A DNA stretch of 64,000 bases from UBA8199 sp964507045 (GTDB lineage: Bacteria; Verrucomicrobiota; Verrucomicrobiia; Limisphaerales; UBA8199): the NCBI GenBank assembly GCA_964507045.1, contig CAZDOO010000020.1:4143-68142 (forward strand), read 5' to 3'. A program made the translations under genes and the position numbers. The stretch's first letter is position 1. Each line of letters begins with the position of its first letter. The notes beneath the pieces are model-generated. The model saw only the letters and a program-made list of their open reading frames with translations, had not been told where the DNA came from and did not search any database. This document shows positions 1 to 9,263 of this stretch, piece by piece.

Positions 1-1296
1 AGTGCGCCCCGTGAGCACCAGCCCGGTGCAGACCCCGATCGTCACGAACCAGGCCAGGCCCGCGGCCCAGTTGAACCGGGCGCCCACGGCGGCGGCGAAG
101 TTGGAGCGCAGCCCCAGCTTCGGCAGCACCCAGAAATCCATGAAGATCACCGCCCCCATCGGCATCAGGATCATCCCCCAGAGCGCGACGAAGTCCAGCA
201 GCCGCATCGTGACGATGGGAAACACCGCGGTGACGCTGGCGATGAGGCCAGTGACCAGCGTGACCTTGAAGCGCGAGGACCCAGGCACGAGCGATTGAAA
301 CGCCAACCCGGCCCGGTAGAGCGTCGGATTAGCCGTCGTCCAGCCCGCGGTGACAACCGCCAGCAGCCCGGCCAGGCCGCAGGCGCGATATGCCAGCGGT
401 CCGGGCAGCACGGCCGTATTGGCCGGGTCCTGGTGCAGCTGCACGGCGTAAAGCACGGACGCTGCAATCCACGCCATGAAATGGCCGATGTACATGCCCG
501 CGGCGGATGCCAGGCCATACCAGGATTTGCGCGCATACCGGAACACGGAGAGGTCGGCCATGCCGATGTGCCAAGCCATGTTGCAGAACCAGGCGAAGAA
601 CAGGACGTGCCAGAAAGTGAACTTGATCTGGCCGGGCTGGGGCGCGCCGCCGGTCCAGATCACGCCGCTCGCCACGGGCCAGAAATCACCCACCGACCGC
701 AGCCCCATCTGGCGCAGCCCAATAATGCCGAAGGCCACAAACACCAGCACCATCCAGGGAGCCGCGATGTTGGCAAAGCGGGACACAAACCGATAGCCAT
801 AAGCGGCGACGACCGAGAACAGCACACCGGTTGCCAGCACCGCCGCCACCCAGCCGACGCCGGTCGGCAGGGTGTCCGTCAACTGCGGCATCGGGAACTT
901 GAAATAGACGCCAAGCGCCGTGGCAGAAACGGTCACCATTGCCCCCGCCAGAACGGTGAACATCACGCCGTTGGCCAAGTTGTAAAGCGTTACCAGGCGC
1001 CGGCCGCATATCTGCTCCAGCTGGAAGTAGAGCGTCAGCCGCGCGCGGGTGGCAATGGGCGCGGTCAAAAACGTCCAGCTCAACACCGCCAGCAGGTTGC
1101 CGGCCAGCAGCCCGAAGATGAAGTCGAAGGCGCTGACGCCGGACGCCAGAAAAAGCGGACCGATCATCAATTCCGTGCCGGCCACATGCTCGCCCGCAAA
1201 CTGGCCCACGTAGTTCTTCAGCCCCAGCAGGGCCTTGCCCGGCACCGGCTCCCGCTCATATTCGTTCACCGGATCGTGATGCGTGACTTCGGTCAT
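1..1296 (-). CDS. NCS1-like purine/cytosine-type permease, 3' end beyond the window
   Basis: Reading the minus strand from the ATG at 1296 gives 432 residues with no stop before the window edge, so the gene is truncated on the left. After a short polar N-terminus (MTEVTHHDPVNEYEREPVPG) the protein is almost entirely hydrophobic, with about ten membrane segments; examples are LASGVSAFDFIFGLLAGNLL near residues 50-70 and VIFMDFWVLPKLG towards the visible end. The overall pattern resembles the NCS1 family of nucleobase/cation symporters, which bring purines, cytosine, allantoin or related compounds across the inner membrane. The substrate cannot be read from the sequence. It is divergent from the PfkB-type kinase with 80 bp between the starts. 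The family call is by resemblance and moderate; that it is a multi-pass transporter is secure. Confidence 0.65.
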   Translation of the reverse strand, partial: MTEVTHHDPVNEYEREPVPGKALLGLKNYVGQFAGEHVAGTELMIGPLFLASGVSAFDFIFGLLAGNLLAVLSWTFLTAPIATRARLTLYFQLEQICGRRLVTLYNLANGVMFTVLAGAMVTVSATALGVYFKFPMPQLTDTLPTGVGWVAAVLATGVLFSVVAAYGYRFVSRFANIAAPWMVLVFVAFGIIGLRQMGLRSVGDFWPVASGVIWTGGAPQPGQIKFTFWHVLFFAWFCNMAWHIGMADLSVFRYARKSWYGLASAAGMYIGHFMAWIAASVLYAVQLHQDPANTAVLPGPLAYRACGLAGLLAVVTAGWTTANPTLYRAGLAFQSLVPGSSRFKVTLVTGLIASVTAVFPIVTMRLLDFVALWGMILMPMGAVIFMDFWVLPKLGLRSNFAAAVGARFNWAAGLAWFVTIGVCTGLVLTGRT

Positions 1297-1376
1297 TTGG
1301 GAACAATGGACCGGGCAAGTATGGGCGCCCCGCGCGGCTTGCGCACTGAAAAAAGTTGCCCCACTCTGGAGCAATT

Positions 1377-2315
1377 ATGATCCTTTGCATTGGAACAACG
1401 CCGGCGGCCCAGCGCACGATGGTCTTCCGCCGGCTCACGCTGGACGCCGTCAACCGCGCTGCGACGACCGTGGATGGCCCTGCGGGCAAGTCAGTCAACG
1501 CCGCAAAGATCCTCCAGACGCTGGGCGAGCAGCCCGTGGCCGTCGGCTTTCTCGGCGGAGACCGCGGAAACGAACTGCGAACCTTGCTGGCGGCACAAGG
1601 CATCGAGCAGGAGTTTGTGACCGTGCCAGCCCGCACGCGCCAGTGCATCACGCTCCTGGACCAGTCCAGCGGCACCACCACCGAACTGGTCGAGGAAGGC
1701 CAGCCTGTGTCCGCGGCGGATTACGAAATGCTCCTGCGCGTCATCCGGCGCCGCGCCGCCGGCTGCCGCGCCGTCGTCATGTCGGGCTCCATCACCCCTG
1801 GCGGACCAGTGAACTTCTACCGCCAATGCACTCAAATCGCCCGCGACGCCGGCGCCCTCCCCGTGGTGGACGCCCAAGGCTCCGTCCTCATCGAAGCGCT
1901 CAAGGCCCGGCCAGGCCTTGTAAAACCCAATCGGACAGAACTGGCGGCCACACTTGGGCGGGAGCTCAAAGACGAAGCCGCCGTGCGCTCGGGAATGCGG
2001 CAACTGTGCGACCGCGGCGCGGAACGCGTCGTCGTCACCGCCGGAAAAGACCCAACGCTGGCCTTTGACGGTCGCAGCTTCTGGCGCATTCAGGTCCCGC
2101 GGATTGACGCCGTCAATCCGATTGGCTCCGGCGACGCCTTTACCGCCGGGCTGACGTGGGGCATGGTGCGCGGCGAAAACCTCGGCGATGCCTGCCGCTG
2201 GGCCGCCGCAGCGGGCGCCGCCAATGCCCTCACGCTCATGGCCGGTGAGGTCCACCGCCCCGACGTCGAACGCCTAGCAGCCCAAGTGACCGTGGAACCA
2301 CTCAACGGCCTCTAA
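1377..2315 (+). CDS. PfkB-family sugar kinase (1-phosphofructokinase/tagatose-6-phosphate kinase type)
   Basis: A 312-residue cytoplasmic kinase of the ribokinase/PfkB family. The N-terminal MILCIGTTPAAQRTMVF and the GPAGKSVNAAKIL segment (about residues 32-44) match the FruK/LacC branch, where GKG/GKS-VN-A contacts the sugar phosphate. The C-terminal PfkB signature NPIGSGDAFTAGL holds the catalytic Asp and anion hole, and VVMSGSITPGG is the mid-protein sugar-binding segment. The ATG at 1377 is preferred over an in-frame ATG at 1356 because it starts directly at the family's first strand and has CTGGAGC a few bases upstream. Known family role: ATP-dependent phosphorylation of a phosphorylated ketohexose. 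The exact substrate is not decidable here, since the only neighbour is the divergent permease. Confidence 0.85.
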   Translation: MILCIGTTPAAQRTMVFRRLTLDAVNRAATTVDGPAGKSVNAAKILQTLGEQPVAVGFLGGDRGNELRTLLAAQGIEQEFVTVPARTRQCITLLDQSSGTTTELVEEGQPVSAADYEMLLRVIRRRAAGCRAVVMSGSITPGGPVNFYRQCTQIARDAGALPVVDAQGSVLIEALKARPGLVKPNRTELAATLGRELKDEAAVRSGMRQLCDRGAERVVVTAGKDPTLAFDGRSFWRIQVPRIDAVNPIGSGDAFTAGLTWGMVRGENLGDACRWAAAAGAANALTLMAGEVHRPDVERLAAQVTVEPLNGL

Positions 2316-2948
2316 TGCGCGGGCCGGGCCTGAAGCAATTCCGTTTGGCGCTGCAGGGAACGGCGTGCCGGGGGGGGGGAACGCGCGCAAGTTTAAGCAC
2401 GTTCTCGATCACCGAGTAATAGTCGGCATCACAAAGTGACACTTACTGCCGCCGGGCTTGCGACCACTTCCGCGCCGCAGGGGAGGGCGACCCCAGGATC
2501 AGCCACATAAATAAGCCCAGCTACTCAACTCTGCCCCTTTTGGCCTCCGGCGGGGTGGTGTCTGGCCTCTGTCTTACTGCTGTCTTACCGAAGGGGGGTC
2601 TGGAACTGGCCCAAAACCACCTTTTCGCGGGTAAGCCGGCGGTTCTTGACCGCCTGACGGGAAGCGAGATTTTTAAGAATGTCTAATGACAGAAGAGGCG
2701 CTTTTCTCAAAACGGCGCACTCGGCGGACGCGCCCCGCACCCAACCACCTGTTTGCCCCGAACTCGGCGGTTACTTAACCGCAAAGACACAAGTAGTGGA
2801 ACTGGCGCGCCTGAAAGGGCGATGGGAGCAGGCCTATGAGAACATTAATGGAACACTGGAGGCATTAACCGTATTCCGAATTCCGGGACTGACCCTTTCG
2901 CAGATGGTATTCTCTCGCTCGGGATGACAGCTAGATCAAATCGTCACT
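2316..2948. other. Intergenic region, no convincing gene
   Basis: A 633-bp gap between the kinase and the convergent beta-helix gene. It holds two similar small palindromes, GGCGGTTCTTGACCGCC at 2638-2654 and GGCGGTTACTTAACCGC at 2766-2782. The second is followed by AAAGACACAAG, which resembles a decayed short intergenic repeat. A run of ten G lies near 2370. An 82-codon open frame (2679-2927) has no recognisable domain, no ribosome binding site and biased composition, so I do not call it. Confidence 0.5.
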
Positions 2949-5465
2949 TCAGGGCAACTGCAGGGCGCGATAGAAACGCATCGGGCAGTTGGTTGTGGTC
3001 GGATCGGTGTAGAGTACCTGGCCAGTCTGGTTGGTCAGTGTGGCGAGCCGTACCCAGTCCGTCAGATTGGTCGAGGCATAAATCTCGAGCACCAGGCCAG
3101 TCTGGCCCGTCAACTGCAAAGTCACTCCGTTGGCACCCCAAGCCCACGATGTGAACTCGGGCAGGACAGGCGGGGCCACGGCCAACTCGTAAGCGCCGAG
3201 ATCGACGGTGCCGTCCGCAATCCGCGGATTGCCGTCCAGGTCGCTGAGGCCGGGTGCCCATGCATTGTTGCCGGCGTTGACGCAGGGGGAATTGGTCTCC
3301 AAGTGAAAATCGCCGTTAGCCAGGTTCACAAACAGCGGAGCGTTGGTGATGTTGCCCATTCCATCTGCAGGCAGCGGGGTGGTGCAGCAGTGGTTAAGCA
3401 CGCTTCCATTGTAATTTGAACCGCTGTTGTAATAGACAATGCAGTTGTTCAGCGCGGCAATAGAGGCCCCGCCGCCGATGTAACTGGCCGAGTTGCCGCT
3501 CAACGTGCAGTTGTTCAGCGTGCCCTCGTGAGCCCCGCCGCCCATCATGGCTGAGTTGCCGCTCAACTTGCAGTTATTCAGCGTGCCGTGTTCCGCCCCG
3601 CCACCGAAGATCCCGGCCGAGTTGCCGCTCAGTGTGCAGTTGTTCAGCGTGCCGGACCATGCCCCCCCGCCTGCGGTGTTGGCCGAGTTGCCCCTCACCG
3701 TGCAGTTTGTGACGATGGCTTTGGCCGATGCGCACCATATACCCCCACCAGACCACTCCTCTTCAGCGTCACCGCCGGTCCGCGTCGCTCCATTCGTGAG
3801 CGTGAACCCGCTCAGGACCGCCCCGTCGGTCAGATAGACACACCGAATGGCCGCATCGCCGCGGATCGTCCCTGGCACTTGATAGCCCTCAATCATCGTC
3901 ACCCCCGGCCCGTTGACGCTTTGGACCGTCAATGCCTTGGTCACCGCCACCCGGTTAGTCATGCTCCCGTACACCACCGTCCCGCCTGTCCGATAGACGC
4001 CGTTGCTCACCAGCAGCAGCGCCCCAGCCACCCACGATGCATTCACCGCGTCCTGGATGTTGGTCGCCGCCGTTCCCCAACTGCTGTAAGGCGAATCGGG
4101 CGAACCGCTATCAAGGCTGACGTAATGCACCGGTTGCGCCACCACCTGAATCACCGTCGCGGCTGGCACCCCGTCCGGATAGCTCGCGTTATACGCCCGC
4201 AGGACTACCACGTAATCCCCCGCCGCCGCCCACGCATGTGAGGCATACGGCCTGTTGCTCACCACTGTCCCGTCCCCAAACTCCCACCGCGACGCGCTCA
4301 CCCGCCCCGAAATGCTCGCTTGCAAATCCAGGAGAAACCCCTCCGCCACATTGGTGTAGGGGACCGATATCGCCACGCTCAAGGCCCCAGTGACCGAGCC
4401 GCTGGGATACTCGTCGCAGCCAATCGAAGGTGGGCTGAGCCACGATTCGCCGTCCATATCCACTCCGGTGGCGTAAGCCGCGCTGCCCGCCGCGCGGCAG
4501 GGCGAACCGGCGCTCAGATTGGAGACACTGGCCAGTTCGGGCTCAACCACCCGGTTCCCCGTTCCACCTGAAGGCATCGGAGTAGTGCAGCAATAATTGA
4601 GTGTGCTCTCGCAGAAATTCGCGTCTCTTGGCGCGGTATTGTAATAGATGATGCAGTTGTTCAGCGTGCCATGGAACGCCCCGCCGCCGTATGCAGCCGA
4701 GTTGCCGCTCAGCGTGCAGTTATTCAGCGTGCTGTAGCTGGCCCCGCCCCCCTGCCAGGTGGCCCAGTTGCCGTTCAGGGTACTGTTGTTCAGCGTGCCG
4801 TAGTACGCCCCACCGCCGTCGTATGTGGCCCAGTTACCGCTCAGCGTGCAGTTGTGCAGCGTGCCAGCGTACGCCCCGCCGCCGCCGGATCTGGCCCAGT
4901 TGCGGCTCAGCGTGCAGTTGTGTAGCGTGCCAGAGTACGCCCCGCCGCCGTGCTGGCTGGCCGCGTTGCCGCTCAGCGTGCAGTTGGTAACCACAGCATT
5001 AGTTGATGCACACCATACCCCCCCGCCAGACTCCTCCTCTGTAGGATAGACAGACCGCGTCGCTCCATTTGTCAGCGTGAAGCCGCTCAGAACCGCTCCG
5101 TTAGTCAGATAGACACACCGAATGGCGGCATCGCCGTTGGTCTCCCCCGGCACTTGGTAGCCCTCAATAATCGTCATGCCCGGCCCGTTGACGCTCTGAA
5201 CCGTCAATGCCCTGGTCACAGCTACCCGGTTGGACCCGTAAACGACGCAGCCGCCGGTTTGATAGACCCCATTCGTCACCCAGATAGCGTCGCCGTCGGA
5301 TGCGACGTCCACCGCGTCCTGGATGTTGGTCGCCGCCGTTTCCCAGGTGGCGTAGGGAAGGGCTGAGGCCAGGCAGTTAACGTTCACGTAGCGCGTGGCA
5401 GCGGTAACAGTAAGTGAGACAGACAAAGAAAGACCGGCGATGAGCCAGCACCCGGCGTGTTTCAT
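2949..5465 (-). CDS. Secreted right-handed beta-helix protein with central PKD domain
   Basis: An 838-residue exported protein. The start at 5465 is chosen because it begins a clean signal peptide (MKHAGCWLIAGLSLSVSLTV, cleavage near TAA); an upstream in-frame ATG at 5543 would bury it. The body is two related halves. Each opens with ATNIQDAV, then SNGVY-TGG, RVAVT-ALTVQSVNGPG, EGYQVPG, GDAAIRCVYLT and GAVLSGFTLTNGATR, then runs into a ladder of about 24-residue repeats of the type LNNCTLSGNSA-GGGA-GT, like polymorphic outer-membrane (Pmp) repeats. Between the halves lies a PKD-like domain (EFGDGTVVSNRPYASHAW). The last roughly 75 residues form the tail seen in other secreted proteins here, ending PMRFYRALQLP. 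Likely a surface or extracellular binding or carbohydrate-active protein; no catalytic residues are evident. Confidence 0.85.
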   Translation of the reverse strand: MKHAGCWLIAGLSLSVSLTVTAATRYVNVNCLASALPYATWETAATNIQDAVDVASDGDAIWVTNGVYQTGGCVVYGSNRVAVTRALTVQSVNGPGMTIIEGYQVPGETNGDAAIRCVYLTNGAVLSGFTLTNGATRSVYPTEEESGGGVWCASTNAVVTNCTLSGNAASQHGGGAYSGTLHNCTLSRNWARSGGGGAYAGTLHNCTLSGNWATYDGGGAYYGTLNNSTLNGNWATWQGGGASYSTLNNCTLSGNSAAYGGGAFHGTLNNCIIYYNTAPRDANFCESTLNYCCTTPMPSGGTGNRVVEPELASVSNLSAGSPCRAAGSAAYATGVDMDGESWLSPPSIGCDEYPSGSVTGALSVAISVPYTNVAEGFLLDLQASISGRVSASRWEFGDGTVVSNRPYASHAWAAAGDYVVVLRAYNASYPDGVPAATVIQVVAQPVHYVSLDSGSPDSPYSSWGTAATNIQDAVNASWVAGALLLVSNGVYRTGGTVVYGSMTNRVAVTKALTVQSVNGPGVTMIEGYQVPGTIRGDAAIRCVYLTDGAVLSGFTLTNGATRTGGDAEEEWSGGGIWCASAKAIVTNCTVRGNSANTAGGGAWSGTLNNCTLSGNSAGIFGGGAEHGTLNNCKLSGNSAMMGGGAHEGTLNNCTLSGNSASYIGGGASIAALNNCIVYYNSGSNYNGSVLNHCCTTPLPADGMGNITNAPLFVNLANGDFHLETNSPCVNAGNNAWAPGLSDLDGNPRIADGTVDLGAYELAVAPPVLPEFTSWAWGANGVTLQLTGQTGLVLEIYASTNLTDWVRLATLTNQTGQVLYTDPTTTNCPMRFYRALQLP

Positions 5466-5762
5466 AGTTGAACTAAAATGGTTACGCGTGTTCTGACGTT
5501 TGCCGGCTTGGAACCAGGCTCCCAGTGAGGCCATCGAACGCATAGAACAGACCTCTTAGACCCCTGAAAGGCGCATAGTCTCAAGAACCATGTCAATTGC
5601 ATTACCGCCACAGGCCCCGCAGGGCAAGCCTTTCTTGCAGCGAGGTTGAACGATGGCGCAAGCGCAATACCCTCCCCATCCCCATCGTCTTACCCAACCA
5701 TCCCAACCACCTCCGCCCCCGGAAATACCGACGCGCTTTAGTTTGACAATGCGAAGAGGGGC
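5466..5762. other. Intergenic region upstream of the beta-helix gene
   Basis: About 300 bp between the beta-helix gene start and the small protein. It is pyrimidine-rich around 5665-5720, with loosely repeated CCCATCCC/CCATCCCAACC segments. I find no convincing promoter pair, terminator or RNA gene in it. Confidence 0.4.
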
Positions 5763-6110
5763 ATGTCTATAGCGGGCGCTTTTTGCACTCCCCTCCTCCG
5801 CGGGCCGTCCTCCGTAACAGCACTGCCCGCCCTCCGCACAAAGTGCGCTTCGGGAGGCGCGCGGAAGGTCGACGTCATTATCCCTTCGCCGACAACCAAG
5901 GGCCCAGCGACACCTTTACGGAAAGGGCAGCTCTGGAAAACGGATGCCGGCTATATTCAAATCTGGCACATCGGTAAAAGGCTCATTGATTACAAGCTGA
6001 TGCCGGGGCCAGGCAAAAAAGCCGTAAGGACTCAAACGACAGGTATTAACAGGCGGGAGGAGTATTTGAAGACCCAGAAGGCGGTGTTGGCTAATGCTTC
6101 TCCGGCTTGA
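5763..6110 (+). CDS. Small conserved-looking hypothetical protein
   Basis: An open frame of 115 codons. The first roughly 50 residues are of doubtful quality. The C-terminal 60 look like a genuine compact domain: KGQLWKTDAGYIQIWHIGKR, then LIDYKLMPGPGKKAVRTQT and GINRREEYLKTQKAVL. The pattern is a strand-rich GQLWKT--GYIQI--IGKRLI-YK followed by a charged helix. It resembles small uncharacterised proteins I associate with this phylum, although I cannot name a family. The true start may lie downstream of 5763, near the KGPATPLRKG segment; no ribosome binding site settles it. It stands alone between two large secreted-protein genes. Confidence 0.45.
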   Translation: MSIAGAFCTPLLRGPSSVTALPALRTKCASGGARKVDVIIPSPTTKGPATPLRKGQLWKTDAGYIQIWHIGKRLIDYKLMPGPGKKAVRTQTTGINRREEYLKTQKAVLANASPA

Positions 6111-6263
6111 TCTCCACTCCAAATCCATCCACTCTCCAGTCGTTGTGATCACCCTGACACCAACACAACCCCGTCAAACAGCCGGCATTCAGGAACGGAT
6201 TCAAGCGCCGCAAGAAGTGCTCCGTCAACTCTTGGGCAGTGAGGTGTCACCGGCTCAATGCAC

Positions 6264-6291
6264 TTGACGCCTTGCCGTTCGTCATCATAAC
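6264..6291 (+). promoter_or_regulatory. Candidate sigma-70 promoter for the BNR-like secreted protein
   Basis: TTGACG at 6264-6269 and CATAAC at 6286-6291 are separated by 16 bp. This would place transcription start near 6298, about 23 nt before the ATG at 6321. Confidence 0.4.
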
Positions 6292-6320
6292 GGGCGCGCC
6301 GGGATCAGTTAAGGTCAACC

Positions 6321-9263
6321 ATGGACACTAACCCCACAAATCGCCTTACGCCCGGGAAGAAACTCCTCCTGCTCCTGGTTGGCCTTTTGCTGGCGCTGCT
6401 CAATCAAGCGGCAGCCGCCGCTTACACGCCTGCCTCCGTAAGCACCTGGTATTTCGACGGCGGCAACGGCACCCTAACCGGTGAGAATACCTCGGCCCCT
6501 ACGGTTACGGGCACAGATATAGCGGGAACGCTGTATGGCACATTCGGCGACGTGACGCTGGGCGTGGGCGATACGATCTCCTACACGTTCACCATGCAAA
6601 CTGCGGGGACCGCAGAAAACATCACCGCCCTTCGGTTCGGACTTTGGAATAACAGCAGTGATGTGGGGTCTGACTATGCCGCCAACAAGACCACCTGGAC
6701 TGGTTTCTGGGGGGATAACAACAGCCTCCAGACTGCCTCGGGCGGCGGCCAGCCCTTCAACTTTGGCCCTGCCGGCAGCGGGGCGACTTTCGTTGGAACT
6801 GCCACCAATGACACCGCCACGGCCGACCCCAACGGCATCACGATCGTCAGTCTCACGGTTGAGCGGACCTCGGAAACGCGCTACACCTTGACCGCCACGA
6901 CGCATAACAGCGGGCTCGCGGGAGACAGTGTCAATACCTATATTTCCGGGTATATTGACAATTACGTGGTCGAAAACAACACCTTTAACACCTTTGCCCT
7001 CTACCTATCCGCGGCACAGGCATTGACCAGGATCACGGTCCCGCCGCGTCGCGTCAGCCTGGAAGGCATCGGGATCCAAATTCGACCGGTGAATGATACT
7101 TACCGATATAAGAGCGATCACCTGGATACAGACTCCTGGGATTATGGGTTGATCTTTCCGATGTCCGCCCCTCCGTCGCAGGTTGTGGGCAAGGAGTATG
7201 CCGGTATTGACTGGCGGCCGTATTCAGGTGACCCCAGGACCAATGATGTGATCAAGCGGTTTAAGGCCAACGGGTCCGGCGACCTGTTGATTGCCATGCC
7301 CAGCTCCGCCGCCGCCGGCAATGGCTGGACGAGGCTGACGGCTGGATCTACGCCGGATTTCTATTTGGATAACGCTACGCGGGAGGGCGTGTTCACTCCG
7401 GATACCAATGCACCTTACTGGTTTTACCGACTGAGCTATCCCACGGCTGAAATCTGGGTCTCGCTGCCAACCAATTCGGTGGCCACGGATCATTCGCCGT
7501 TTGTCTTCGCGGCAACGAATGAACTTTGGTGGGACAACCCGCCGGATTTGATGGGCAATGCCGTGACGATTGCGCAGAAGTGGCCAGGTGAACTCAACAC
7601 CACCGTCGCGAATCCCAATCTCGTGGTCATGTCCAATGGGAATTATCTGGCCATGATCAGCGGCGTGGTGAGCACCAATGGTGAGGCAAGCCTCTGGCGG
7701 TCTGTGAACAAGGGGTTGAACTGGACTGAGGTGGCTTCTGGTTTTCAGGTGAACAAATACAGCTTCTTTGAACTTCAAGGAAGCATCTACCTGCTGGGCA
7801 TGGATACCAGTGGTGCTGGGGAAACTAGAATCTATAAGTCGAGAGACAACGGGGCGACGTGGACGACCAGCGTCTTTGCGGGATATGGCGGACAGGATGC
7901 CCCGTCGGAAGTGGACATCGCCAACGGTCGTGTTTGGAAGGCGGCTTTCTCCGGGGTCGGTCCGGGATTCTATTCTGCGCCCACCAATGCCAATCTCATG
8001 CTTGAATCCAGTTGGACGCTTTCCGTTGCGGCCTACGGCACGGTTACCCTGGCCAACGGTCAGAAGTTCAGTCCCGGCGATGAGGTATCCCTGATCAAGA
8101 GCAAGGAGGGGATTCTCTACAATTTGGGACGGGATCAAGTTTACCGCCCTGAAGATGGCTGGCAGGACGGTATTACCACCCTGCAACCGAATCTGAATGA
8201 TCTTACCAAAACCACGTGGGACCCCAACTATGCCGGCCCCCGGCTGCCGGGCAATGGGAATGGCAAATGCACGGCCCGGTATGACCCGGTATCGGAGAAA
8301 TACTGGGCGCTGACGAGCGGACAACTCCGGGGGCGCCTCAATCTCTACAGTGCCAGCAGTGCCGGCGGCCGGATTGGGGATTTCGAGTTTAGGGGAACCA
8401 TTCTGGCCGGGAACTCGAGCTACCAGGGCTTCAACTACCCGTTCATGCAGTTTGATGGAAACGATATTATCTTCTCGTTGCGCACCGCGTGGGATACCCA
8501 CCGGGGCCGGGCTTCCCGTTGGCATGACGGCAACATTTTCACCTTCCATCGGGTTAAAGACTTTCGGACGTTGGGCACCCCTAATTACGTCGTAAACTCT
8601 GGATTTGAAAATGCCATGGCGGGCTGGCTCACATTGTCAGCTGGAGATGAAGATGCGGATTACACGCAGGTGAACAACGCCTATGCGGGTTCGTATAATT
8701 TGGTGCATTACAAAGCAAGTGCCTACAAGGTGAACACTTATCAAAGCCTCATCTACCTATCGAATGGCACTTATACGGCGAGCGCCTGGGTCAAATGCAG
8801 CGGCGGCCAAAACCAATGCTATCTCTATGTCAATGGCTATGGCGGGGCTGAAATCCGCACCAACATTCCGGCCAGTTCAACCCACACAAGAATGACCATT
8901 CCCAATATCAATCTAACCAGTGGCGCGTGTAATCTGGGAGTCTATTCCGATGCCAACGCCGGCAACTGGGTGACGCTCGATAATGTGGAATTCTTCAACC
9001 CGGCTTCCGTCATCACCCCCCCGAGTGCGCCGGGGTTCCTGGTCAGTGGGATTCAAGTTAGCGGCGGCACGGTGTCGTTAATGGCGACGGGGGCAATGGG
9101 GAGCACCTACACGTTGTGGGCCACCACAAATACGGTATTCGCGCCCGTCACCAGCACCTGGACGCTGCTGACCAACGGCACGATTACGGCGAGTCCGTTC
9201 ACCATTACGGACCTAGGGGCGGTGGCGAACCAGCAACGGTTCTACCGGTTCCGCGCACCGTAA
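6321..9263 (+). CDS. Large secreted protein with BNR-like propeller region and CBM-like module
   Basis: A 980-residue exported protein. Residues 1-33 are a signal peptide with the hydrophobic core KLLLLLVGLLLALL followed by AAAAAYT. The N-terminal 200 residues are Thr/Asn/Gly-rich beta structure. From about residue 410 to 720 there are sialidase/BNR-type phrases: SLWRSVNKGLNWTEV and IYKSRDNGATWTTSVF (S-D-G-W-type turns), then a YDPVSEKYWAL segment. Residues about 755-890 look like a carbohydrate-binding jelly-roll (NSGFENAMAGW through VTLDNVEFFNP). The C-terminal 80 residues are the shared tail, ending QQRFYRFRAP. Catalytic sialidase residues cannot be assigned, so a glycan-binding or glycan-processing role is inferred only. 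Confidence 0.8.
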   Translation: MDTNPTNRLTPGKKLLLLLVGLLLALLNQAAAAAYTPASVSTWYFDGGNGTLTGENTSAPTVTGTDIAGTLYGTFGDVTLGVGDTISYTFTMQTAGTAENITALRFGLWNNSSDVGSDYAANKTTWTGFWGDNNSLQTASGGGQPFNFGPAGSGATFVGTATNDTATADPNGITIVSLTVERTSETRYTLTATTHNSGLAGDSVNTYISGYIDNYVVENNTFNTFALYLSAAQALTRITVPPRRVSLEGIGIQIRPVNDTYRYKSDHLDTDSWDYGLIFPMSAPPSQVVGKEYAGIDWRPYSGDPRTNDVIKRFKANGSGDLLIAMPSSAAAGNGWTRLTAGSTPDFYLDNATREGVFTPDTNAPYWFYRLSYPTAEIWVSLPTNSVATDHSPFVFAATNELWWDNPPDLMGNAVTIAQKWPGELNTTVANPNLVVMSNGNYLAMISGVVSTNGEASLWRSVNKGLNWTEVASGFQVNKYSFFELQGSIYLLGMDTSGAGETRIYKSRDNGATWTTSVFAGYGGQDAPSEVDIANGRVWKAAFSGVGPGFYSAPTNANLMLESSWTLSVAAYGTVTLANGQKFSPGDEVSLIKSKEGILYNLGRDQVYRPEDGWQDGITTLQPNLNDLTKTTWDPNYAGPRLPGNGNGKCTARYDPVSEKYWALTSGQLRGRLNLYSASSAGGRIGDFEFRGTILAGNSSYQGFNYPFMQFDGNDIIFSLRTAWDTHRGRASRWHDGNIFTFHRVKDFRTLGTPNYVVNSGFENAMAGWLTLSAGDEDADYTQVNNAYAGSYNLVHYKASAYKVNTYQSLIYLSNGTYTASAWVKCSGGQNQCYLYVNGYGGAEIRTNIPASSTHTRMTIPNINLTSGACNLGVYSDANAGNWVTLDNVEFFNPASVITPPSAPGFLVSGIQVSGGTVSLMATGAMGSTYTLWATTNTVFAPVTSTWTLLTNGTITASPFTITDLGAVANQQRFYRFRAP

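Noticed and set aside
295..1380. Long plus-strand open frame over the permease
   Set aside because: The minus strand reads a clean multi-pass membrane protein through the whole region. The plus-strand frame has Arg/His/Gln-rich composition typical of an antisense shadow.
2570..2600. Possible decayed 11-bp units (GTCTTACTGCT, GTCTTACCG)
   Set aside because: Only two loosely matching words and no pairing arm; too weak to count as a fourth hairpin.
2679..2927. 82-codon plus-strand frame
   Set aside because: No ribosome binding site, no domain, and the composition changes along its length; I treat it as non-coding.
5665..5720. CCCATCCC-rich stretch resembling a left hairpin arm
   Set aside because: No complementary purine-rich arm follows, and the spacing is irregular.
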